Below, in pieces: positions 13,065-17,681 of a stretch of DNA of 17,681 nt. Numbering within the stretch: position 1 is the first letter of the stretch; the number at the start of each line of letters is the position of its first letter. A program made the translations under genes and the position numbers. Below the pieces are notes generated by a model. The model made no database searches. It was not told where the DNA came from and saw only the letters and a program-made list of their open reading frames with translations. The DNA is from Candidatus Woesearchaeota archaeon (GTDB lineage: Archaea > Nanobdellota > Nanobdellia > Woesearchaeales > ARS49): NCBI GenBank assembly GCA_019323555.1, contig JAHWHC010000049.1:1-17681 (forward strand), read 5' to 3'.

Positions 13065-14019
13065 TTTCCTGATTTTTATAGTCGTAAAGGTTTATGTTAT
13101 GCTCTTTTTCATATGTGTCTAATTCTCGCAGTCTGGTGATTCTGGATGCAATGCCGTCTCTTCCAAGAACAATGTGTGCATCTCCTTTTCTGCTGCTCTC
13201 AATCATAGTCTCAAAAGAGCCTTTTGCACCGCGCTCATCAAGCAGGTCTTTGCTTAAGCTGTCAAGTTCTTGAATGTATTTTTTGTGCAGATCATCTATC
13301 TGCTGGACTTTTTTCTGTGCATGCGGCTTTAAGACATTATAATATTTTGAGTCTGCAATGCATTTGTCAATTTTTACAGCAACATCCTCTGCCCCCCCTT
13401 TTACACTTGCCAGTGCACGGAAGTATCTCAGCAATATGCGTGCGTCTGTTATTGTGTGCTCTTCTGCATGCAGAAAATCTTCTGCAATCCAGTTTAGAAG
13501 CTTATAGCCCCGGTCATCCCCGAGTATTTTATCAAGATAAGTGAAATTATTGATGAAATCCTGCTTGAATATGCTTAATTTCCATTCCTGCTTTTGTGCT
13601 TTTGTTAATAAAATATCACAGCTGTCAGAGGCGCGCACTTTATAATTTTCATTAAGTGTGTTTGCATATGCTATAATCAACTGCACCTCTCTTGTGCTTA
13701 TGCTATCGCTTGCTGCAGAGGCTTTCTGCTCTAGAGAACGCAGTCTTTCCATTCTTCTGTTGATGAAAGCTTCCTTTTGCGCCAATTCATCTTGGGAAAG
13801 CATTCCTTTTCTCAGCGCGTCTAGTTCAGAATTGTATCTTTCAGTCAATTCTTCTAATTTTGTTTCATAATCAAAAGCAGCTTCAGCTCTGCCAGCGTTT
13901 CGGCCCTCTGCATGGCCCTCTGATTTTGCAATGGCTTCTGCAGCCTGTATTCTTTGAGCTATTTCTTCTTCGGTAGGTACTCCTACATAACGCAGTATTT
14001 TACGTATTAAACTCCCCAT
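13057..14019 (-). CDS. Coiled-coil hypothetical protein, 320 aa
   Basis: I do not recognise a family. The first 15 residues form an amphipathic helix (MGSLIRKILRYVGVP) that could touch a membrane or a partner. Residues 18-105 are a charged Glu/Ala/Arg heptad-like coiled coil. A globular helical part follows (about 110-250), then a second coiled helix and a short C-terminal domain. There is no signal peptide. The gene ends 36 bp before the 812-aa gene, on the same strand, and both proteins open with Met-Gly. A shared pathway, for example as scaffold and signalling protein, is an inference from order only. A TATA element 23-32 nt upstream of the ATG fits a leaderless transcript. Confidence 0.75.
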   Translation of the reverse strand: MGSLIRKILRYVGVPTEEEIAQRIQAAEAIAKSEGHAEGRNAGRAEAAFDYETKLEELTERYNSELDALRKGMLSQDELAQKEAFINRRMERLRSLEQKASAASDSISTREVQLIIAYANTLNENYKVRASDSCDILLTKAQKQEWKLSIFKQDFINNFTYLDKILGDDRGYKLLNWIAEDFLHAEEHTITDARILLRYFRALASVKGGAEDVAVKIDKCIADSKYYNVLKPHAQKKVQQIDDLHKKYIQELDSLSKDLLDERGAKGSFETMIESSRKGDAHIVLGRDGIASRITRLRELDTYEKEHNINLYDYKNQETL

Positions 14020-14041
14020 TGTTACTCAAAAGTAGTATATT

Positions 14042-14051
14042 CTTTTTAAAG
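14042..14051 (-). promoter_or_regulatory. TATA box of the coiled-coil gene
   Basis: CTTTAAAAAG on the minus strand lies 23-32 nt before the ATG at 14019, fitting a leaderless start. A perfect dyad at 14053-14073 directly abuts it on the upstream (BRE) side. Confidence 0.55.
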
Positions 14052-14052
14052 G

Positions 14053-14073
14053 TTCTGTTTTATACAAACAGAA
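14053..14073. repeat. Perfect dyad next to the TATA box
   Basis: TTCTGTTT and AAACAGAA form an 8-bp perfect inverted repeat around TATAC. The position, immediately upstream of the TATA/BRE of the coiled-coil gene, suggests a protein-binding site controlling that gene. It could also be a hairpin ending the upstream AbrB-PhoU transcript. Confidence 0.55.
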
Positions 14074-14076
14074 GCT

Positions 14077-14097
14077 CAACAAATCTATGATTTGTTG
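14077..14097. repeat. Second perfect dyad in tandem
   Basis: CAACAAATC and GATTTGTTG form a 9-bp perfect inverted repeat around TAT, beginning 15 nt beyond the AbrB-PhoU stop codon. Its centre is 24 bp from the centre of the neighbouring dyad. The two arms differ in sequence between the dyads, so they would be separate sites or hairpins. Confidence 0.55.
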
Positions 14098-14111
14098 TTG
14101 GTCCTGTTTTA

Positions 14112-15047
14112 TTATATCGAGAGCGTGTCTGAAATGTCCTTGTTGATAAACGCGTGCTCTAGTACAGGAATATCCAAGTGGAACAATATGTTCAATATGT
14201 TTATGATGAATCCCAGTATCTGGCACTCTTGTTTGCCTGCTTTTGTGGCTTGTTTCTTCACTGATTTCTCTACCTCTGCAACATCTTCATAGAATTTTGA
14301 CATCTTTCCAAGGTCAAATTTATAGAATAAGTCCTGCAGAACCTCAAGAAGTTTTGTGGTATCTTTGTAGAGTTTCTTGAGATCATTGTTGATCTTTATC
14401 TTGTTCTTGACGATAAAACTGCACATTTTCTTGTATTCGTCGCCCATTCTCTCCAGTTCTTCCATTATGTGATACATGACAATGTGTTTTTCCTGCGTCT
14501 GCTTTCTCAGCACTCTTCCGCAGAAGTCTGTGAATTTTGTTATGTTCTTGTCCATCACTTTTATGCTGTCTAGTCCAGACTTGTCCAGTTTTTCAGAGAC
14601 CTCATAGCTCTCTTTTGATATGGATATCAAGAAAAGGAAGCATCTCCTGAACATAGAGTCCAGCTCATCGTATAGTGCATCTGACACCTTTCTGACAACA
14701 CAGTAGTTTCTGCCCTGCTCAACCATCTCAAATCCTATGCACCCGCCCCTAAGAATATCCTGCACGTGCTGTATCTCATCTGGCTTAGCAAACTTGATCA
14801 GTATCTCGTCATACCCCCCTCTATAAAGCGCCCCAATGACTCTCTTGGAGGTCCTTCCCATGTTGCCTATGTTCAGCTCTGCGCGAAGGGGCTTGTCCTT
14901 GATCTCCTGTATTGAAACAACAACCGCTGTCCCTTTTTCCTTGACATCAAGCTCGTCTCCCTTCTTTATGTTGTATTTTTGAGCCCATTTCCTCGGAAGG
15001 CTGACTAATTGAGTAGAATTTGCAATCTGTATGACTTTTCGTTTCAT
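14112..15047 (-). CDS. AbrB-PhoU fusion regulator
   Basis: This 311-aa protein combines an N-terminal AbrB/SpoVT-type swapped-hairpin DNA-binding domain (residues 1-45; STQLVSLPRKWAQKYNIKKGDELDV is the typical pattern) with a helical PhoU-type region (about 125-311). Such fusions are typical of archaea and are annotated as phosphate uptake regulators; the PhoU part senses the phosphate transporter or binds metal clusters. No pst transporter genes are in this window, so the regulated process is unknown. AGGGGG lies 7-8 nt before the ATG at 15047. A TTTAAATA at 15097-15104 and a dyad at 15075-15092 lie upstream, so autoregulation is plausible. The divergent tiny-gene operon is another candidate target. 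Confidence 0.88.
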   Translation of the reverse strand: MKRKVIQIANSTQLVSLPRKWAQKYNIKKGDELDVKEKGTAVVVSIQEIKDKPLRAELNIGNMGRTSKRVIGALYRGGYDEILIKFAKPDEIQHVQDILRGGCIGFEMVEQGRNYCVVRKVSDALYDELDSMFRRCFLFLISISKESYEVSEKLDKSGLDSIKVMDKNITKFTDFCGRVLRKQTQEKHIVMYHIMEELERMGDEYKKMCSFIVKNKIKINNDLKKLYKDTTKLLEVLQDLFYKFDLGKMSKFYEDVAEVEKSVKKQATKAGKQECQILGFIINILNILFHLDIPVLEHAFINKDISDTLSI

Positions 15048-15074
15048 TTTAAACCCCCTTAAATTACAATATAA

Positions 15075-15092
15075 TGTTAATAAGACTTAACA
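15075..15092. repeat. Dyad at the AbrB-PhoU promoter
   Basis: TGTTAA-TAAGAC-TTAACA is a perfect 6-6-6 inverted repeat. It lies between the TTTAAATA box (15097-15104) and the AbrB-PhoU start, covering the predicted transcription start. It is a candidate operator, perhaps for autoregulation. Confidence 0.5.
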
Positions 15093-15096
15093 ACTA

Positions 15097-15104
15097 TTTA
15101 AAGT
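15097..15104 (-). promoter_or_regulatory. TATA box of the AbrB-PhoU gene
   Basis: On the minus strand the sequence reads as a TATTTAAA-type box about 50 nt before the ATG, predicting a leader of roughly 25 nt that carries the AGGGGG ribosome-binding site. Confidence 0.4.
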
Positions 15105-15111
15105 TTTCTAA

Positions 15112-15151
15112 AATCTTTATAAAAATCAGAATTTATATAATCTTTATAAAA
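15112..15151 (+). repeat. Direct repeat of a TATA-containing 13-mer
   Basis: AATCTTTATAAAA occurs twice, at 15112-15124 and 15139-15151, 27 bp apart start to start. Each copy contains TTTATAAAA. With the third box at 15163-15172, three TATA-like elements line up toward the tiny-gene operon. They could be alternative promoters or a duplicated regulatory site. Confidence 0.5.
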
Positions 15152-15162
15152 TATAAGAAGAA

Positions 15163-15172
15163 ACTATATAAA
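15163..15172 (+). promoter_or_regulatory. TATA box nearest the tiny-gene operon
   Basis: CTATATAAAA predicts transcription starting near 15195, giving a leader of about 33 nt. That leader would begin with the short hairpin at 15197-15211 and carry the GGGGGG ribosome-binding site before 15228. Confidence 0.55.
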
Positions 15173-15196
15173 AACCCTTTGACATACTGATGTGTA

Positions 15197-15211
15197 TCGG
15201 AAATAATCCGA
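15197..15211 (+). promoter_or_regulatory. Short dyad/hairpin at the predicted mRNA 5' end
   Basis: TCGGA-AATAA-TCCGA is a perfect 5-bp inverted repeat. It falls at the predicted transcription start of the tiny-gene operon, so it may act as DNA operator or as a 5'-terminal RNA hairpin just before the ribosome-binding site. Confidence 0.4.
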
Positions 15212-15227
15212 AACAAGGGGGGATAAA

Positions 15228-15416
15228 ATGAGAATAAAACAATTTGCACCAGAAGAGCATTTTGAGGAAAATCCCTTTATCAAGAAACGAATCAGAATCA
15301 ATGAAGAGCATGACATCGATGAAATGACAGTAGAGGAGGAAATCCTTGAGGAAATGCAGCCTTGGGAGCATGCATTTGAGCGTGGATGCCAGATGGCAAA
15401 CGAGGAGTTTGACTGA
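15228..15416 (+). CDS. Small acidic protein, 62 aa
   Basis: The ATG is preceded by GGGGGG with 5-nt spacing (15217-15222), one of the strongest ribosome-binding sites in the window. The protein is highly acidic in its second half (EEHDIDEMTVEEEILEEMQ), with a short basic patch (IKKRIRI) at about 18-24 and one Cys. I do not recognise a family. It has no membrane helix. Its stop overlaps the next start by one base (TGATG), so it heads a compact operon of three tiny genes. The strong promoter region and ribosome-binding site suggest high or tightly regulated expression. Confidence 0.75.
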   Translation: MRIKQFAPEEHFEENPFIKKRIRINEEHDIDEMTVEEEILEEMQPWEHAFERGCQMANEEFD

Positions 15417-15532
15417 TGGGGCCAAGAACTGTCATCAAGGATATTGAACAGCTAAGGGAGTTCATCAAGCTTGAATTGAGAAAAGAAGATTACTTCAACA
15501 AAGTCATGGAAAAAGCAGCAAAGAAAAGGTGA
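15416..15532 (+). CDS. Tiny basic protein, 38 aa
   Basis: The ATG overlaps the previous stop codon by one base (TGATG), a translational coupling arrangement. The protein is one predicted amphipathic helix with a basic C-terminus (KVMEKAAKKR). It is opposite in charge to the acidic protein encoded just before it, so the two may bind each other; this is inference. Its stop TGA lies inside the ribosome-binding site AAGGTGAT of the next gene. I recognise no family. The coupling on both sides is the main evidence that it is real. Confidence 0.6.
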   Translation: MGPRTVIKDIEQLREFIKLELRKEDYFNKVMEKAAKKR

Positions 15533-15540
15533 TTTGCCTC

Positions 15541-15678
15541 ATGAAAAAAAGAAGATGTGTTTCATGCGGTTTATCCATCAATAAGAGTGCTGTTGATGAT
15601 CCATACATGTGCCGCGAATGCGAAAATGATCACGGCATTGAGATTGACAGGTATTTGTGGCTTGACTGCCCGAATTGA
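15541..15678 (+). CDS. Zinc-ribbon mini-protein, 45 aa
   Basis: The protein has two CxxC pairs: C6-V-S-C9 after a basic start (MKKRR) and C24-R-E-C27, the spacing of a zinc ribbon that binds one Zn(II). A fifth Cys (C43) lies near the C-terminus. Such mini zinc ribbons often bind nucleic acid or a partner protein. The ribosome-binding site AAGGTGAT ends about 8 nt before the ATG and contains the stop codon of the previous gene. It is the last cistron of the three-gene operon. I do not recognise the exact family. Confidence 0.75.
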   Translation: MKKRRCVSCGLSINKSAVDDPYMCRECENDHGIEIDRYLWLDCPN

Positions 15679-15696
15679 TTGTCTTCACTCACGAAT

Positions 15697-15732
15697 CTAA
15701 GGGCCTACTGGCGCGAGCTGGTAGGCCTCTAG
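15697..15732 (+). terminator. Near-perfect hairpin with GCGA tetraloop
   Basis: The stem pairs 15701-15712 (GGGCCTACTGGC) with 15717-15728 (GCTGGTAGGCCT) around GCGA. An A-C mismatch follows, then three more pairs (CTA with TAG). That is 15 bp including three G-U pairs. The GNRA loop exists only in RNA made from the plus strand, so it belongs to the tiny-gene operon transcript. A T-rich TTCTATTTT follows (15733-15741). It could be a terminator, a 3'-end stabiliser or a small RNA domain. Confidence 0.6.
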
Positions 15733-15751
15733 TTCTATTTTGATAATAAAC

Positions 15752-15760
15752 TTTAAATAA
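15752..15760 (+). promoter_or_regulatory. TATA box of the 82-aa gene
   Basis: TTTAAATAA predicts transcription starting near 15781, which gives a 14-nt leader carrying GGGGG (15784-15788) before the ATG at 15795. This decides the start against a longer TTG-initiated reading. Confidence 0.55.
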
Positions 15761-15794
15761 TTCTAGCCATTCTTTGTCTTTAAGGGGGATTAAC

Positions 15795-16043
15795 ATGAGT
15801 GAAGAACCAACACAAATAGTTTTTATCAAGAAACATCCAGATCTAGAACCGATACTAGAAGAAAGTGGGCCAATTCTTACAGCAGAGGAAGTTTTGTGCA
15901 TTGATGAGCATGCGATTTTATTTGGTGGTGTCACAGAACCACTGACCCGCACCTGCACAAAAGGCGATGCACTCTACCAGGAGCTTGTTAAAGATCCTGA
16001 TTATGTGGAAAGGGAATACACTTTTTTAAACCGAAGTTTTTAA
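15795..16043 (+). CDS. Hypothetical protein, 82 aa
   Basis: AAGGGGG lies 6 nt before this ATG, and a TATA box lies 35 nt upstream, so I prefer this start over an in-frame TTG at 15774. The protein is small, soluble and acidic (LEPILEESGPILTAEE near 17-32), with two Cys (about 34 and 54) and an aromatic C-terminus (DYVEREYTFLNRSF). I do not recognise a family. Its stop codon overlaps the TATA box of the following carboxypeptidase gene. Confidence 0.7.
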   Translation: MSEEPTQIVFIKKHPDLEPILEESGPILTAEEVLCIDEHAILFGGVTEPLTRTCTKGDALYQELVKDPDYVEREYTFLNRSF

Positions 16044-16047
16044 ATAC
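16037..16047 (+). promoter_or_regulatory. TATA box of the M32 carboxypeptidase gene
   Basis: TTTTTAAATAC predicts transcription starting near 16070 and a leader of about 26 nt. GAGG lies 7 nt before the ATG at 16096. The box overlaps the stop codon of the 82-aa gene. Confidence 0.55.
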
Positions 16048-16095
16048 TTCTTCTTTTTTCTCGTCCTAGAAGACTCCTGAAGACCAGAGGATAAC

Positions 16096-17580
16096 ATGAG
16101 AAAAGAACTTAAAGAGATTTATAAGGCCCAGAAAGAGCTTGCTCTCTTGAGCGGAATAAACAGTTTGTTGAACTGGGACCAGAAGACTTACATGCCTCCA
16201 AAAGGTTACATGGATCGTGCTGAGCAGATTTCTGTTATTTCTAGGATGGCGCATAACAAATTCATTGCACCCTCTTTTCAGAGACTTGTCAATGAGACTC
16301 TTAAGACCAGATTAATGAAAAAAGACAGGATGATTCTTGAGAGACTAAAGAAAGACCTGGACAAGGCAAAGAAACTGCCTGCCTCTTTTGTTGAAGAAGA
16401 GTCTAAGGTCACTGCGCTTGCTTATAACGCTTGGCAGGCTGCAAAGAAAGAGGATAATTTCAGGCTTTTCAAGCCGCATCTTGAGGCTATTGTTGCCCTT
16501 AAGAGAAAAGAATGCAGGCTGAAGGACCTTCCAGGCCACCCTTACAACAGCTTGCTCGATGATTTTGAGGAGGGCATGACCACAGACAGGCTTAAGGAGA
16601 CTTTTGCTTATCTAAAGGTTGAATTAATCAAACTGCTTAATGAGATAAAAGCAAGTAAGAACTATAGACATACTGTTCCTGTTCCAGCCTGTTCTGCAGA
16701 AGGCAAGAGATTCTTTTGCCAGTTTATCAGGAAGAGGATGGGTGTCAATGACGGAAGGGGAAGGCTTGATGATACAGAACACCCTTTTACTACTACTATC
16801 GGCCCGGATGATGAACGGATAACCACAAATTATGATTCCAATATATTGAAGTGCATCAGCTCTACTGTGCACGAGGCTGGCCATGCCTTGTATAATCTCG
16901 GCCTGCCTAAGAAATACAGGTACACTGCTGTCTGGAATTACCCAAGTCTGGGTGCGCAGGAGTCTCAGTCAAGGTTTTGGGAGAATGTCATCGGAAAAAG
17001 TCATGCTTTCTGGGATTATGCATTTCCTATACTGCAAAAAAAGTGCTGTGTTGACATAAGCAAGGATGACTGGATCTTTGCCAACAACAAGGTCTGCCCA
17101 GGACTTATACGTATTGCTGCTGATGAAATTACATATAACTTGCATATTATCATAAGATTTGAGCTGGAACTAGAATTGATTGAAGGCAAATTAAAAGTCA
17201 GGCAGGTTCCAAAAGCCTGGAGACAGAAGATGAAGGAGTATTTGGGCATTGTTCCTAAGACAAATTCAGAAGGCTGCCTGCAGGATGTGCATTGGTCCAT
17301 GGGAATATTTGGTTATTTTCCTACGTATACTATCGGAAATATCTATGCAGCGCAATTGTACTATGCAATGCTTAAAGACAATCCAGATATCCTGAATGAC
17401 CTGAAAAAAGGCAGATATGACAGGATTCTAAAGTGGCTCACAAAGCATGTTCATAAGTACGGCAGAACCCTATCTGCTGAAGAAATCATTCAAAAGACCT
17501 GCGGAGAAGGACTGAATCCAGCTGTCCTTGTGAGATACCTGCGTGAGAGATACTCTCAAATCTACGATCTGCCACAGTAA
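16096..17580 (+). CDS. Metallocarboxypeptidase, family M32 (carboxypeptidase Taq type)
   Basis: M32 enzymes remove C-terminal amino acids from peptides, with metal bound by HExxH and a downstream Glu. At 494 aa it has the typical length. Family blocks in order: N-x-DQKTYMPP (26-35), EHPFTTTIGPDDERITTNYD (228-247), the active site H259-E260-A-G-H263, E289 in QESQSRFWEN (288-297), ADEITYNLHIIIRFELE (342-358), and LQDVHWSMGIFGYFPTYTIG (395-414). The family normally has HESQSR; here the His is Gln288, while the metal-ligand Glu is kept. No signal peptide, so a cytosolic role in peptide breakdown or amino-acid recycling is likely. It has its own promoter and a GAGG ribosome-binding site. Confidence 0.96.
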   Translation: MRKELKEIYKAQKELALLSGINSLLNWDQKTYMPPKGYMDRAEQISVISRMAHNKFIAPSFQRLVNETLKTRLMKKDRMILERLKKDLDKAKKLPASFVEEESKVTALAYNAWQAAKKEDNFRLFKPHLEAIVALKRKECRLKDLPGHPYNSLLDDFEEGMTTDRLKETFAYLKVELIKLLNEIKASKNYRHTVPVPACSAEGKRFFCQFIRKRMGVNDGRGRLDDTEHPFTTTIGPDDERITTNYDSNILKCISSTVHEAGHALYNLGLPKKYRYTAVWNYPSLGAQESQSRFWENVIGKSHAFWDYAFPILQKKCCVDISKDDWIFANNKVCPGLIRIAADEITYNLHIIIRFELELELIEGKLKVRQVPKAWRQKMKEYLGIVPKTNSEGCLQDVHWSMGIFGYFPTYTIGNIYAAQLYYAMLKDNPDILNDLKKGRYDRILKWLTKHVHKYGRTLSAEEIIQKTCGEGLNPAVLVRYLRERYSQIYDLPQ

Positions 17581-17594
17581 TATATATTTTGAAG

Positions 17595-17613
17595 CATATA
17601 AAAATATAAAAAC
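17595..17613 (+). promoter_or_regulatory. TATA-like element near the window end
   Basis: CATATAAAAATATAAAAAC lies shortly after the carboxypeptidase stop. It may be the promoter of a gene starting beyond or near the window edge. I see no supportable gene in the last 100 bp. Confidence 0.3.
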
Positions 17614-17681
17614 ATTTCTTGAATACTACATCTTGTGGGTGGATTGTTTTTGGGTTAGAGCCCCTAGATTTGATTCTAAAA

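Noticed and set aside
15112..15151. CRISPR-like or tandem-repeat array
   Set aside because: There are only two copies of 13 bp, each centred on a TATA-box core in AT-rich DNA. No further units exist.
15689..15958. Minus-strand 89-aa reading across the hairpin and the 82-aa gene
   Set aside because: It runs through the strong hairpin and lacks start signals. The plus-strand gene has a TATA box and AAGGGGG.
17630..17681. Possible partial tRNA at the right edge (TTAGAG near a GG-containing loop)
   Set aside because: A D-arm-like GGGTTAGAGC exists, but no consistent D-stem plus 5-bp anticodon stem with a 7-nt loop can be drawn on either strand within the visible bases.

Overview
The window looks like a piece of an archaeal chromosome, most likely from a small-genome lineage such as the DPANN archaea (Woesearchaeota or Pacearchaeota-like). 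This placement is an inference. The supporting signs are: TATA boxes of the type TTTATAAA or TTTTTAAATA 21-30 nt before many start codons (leaderless genes), mixed with GGTG/GGGG/GGAGG ribosome-binding sites before others; a tRNA gene with a bulge-helix-bulge intron at position 37/38; an archaeal-type SRP54; the archaeal IMP cyclohydrolase PurO; and an AbrB-PhoU fusion. A class II lysyl-tRNA synthetase and an M32 carboxypeptidase are also present. I see no rRNA, insertion sequence, integrase or CRISPR array.

Left part (1-5218). A Nudix hydrolase gene abuts a convergent, intron-containing tRNA-Pro(GGG). Behind the tRNA lies purO, which ends in an oligo-T terminator. Two unrecognised genes diverge from about 2100. 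SRP54 follows, then two more unrecognised genes, each with its own TATA box.

Middle part (5219-6602). This is a cluster of small membrane proteins: a Cys-containing anchored protein on the minus strand, an 84-aa protein divergent from it and sharing a palindromic TATA element, a 59-aa two-helix protein, and a membrane-anchored stomatin/prohibitin-type tail that lacks the SPFH domain.

Large minus-strand block (15047 down to 6608). In transcription order it holds: an AbrB-PhoU regulator; a coiled-coil protein preceded by two tandem dyads; an 812-aa protein that I read as receiver-like domain, TPR segment and divergent kinase/phosphotransferase-like domain; a PHP-family phosphoesterase overlapping it by ATGA; class II lysS with its own promoter; a RimB-like aspartyl protease overlapping lysS; a RimK-like ATP-grasp ligase; and a 55-aa membrane protein coupled to it by ATGA. 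The two most interesting groups are the receiver/TPR/kinase-like gene coupled to PHP, and the lysS-rimB-rimK chain, because archaea lack the classic RimK substrate bS6.

Right part (15048-17681). A regulatory intergenic region full of TATA repeats and dyads separates the AbrB-PhoU gene from a tightly packed operon of three tiny genes (62, 38 and 45 aa, the last a zinc ribbon). That operon ends in a near-perfect hairpin capped by a GCGA tetraloop. An 82-aa unknown gene and an M32 carboxypeptidase follow. The last 100 bp hold a TATA-like element and no gene I can support.
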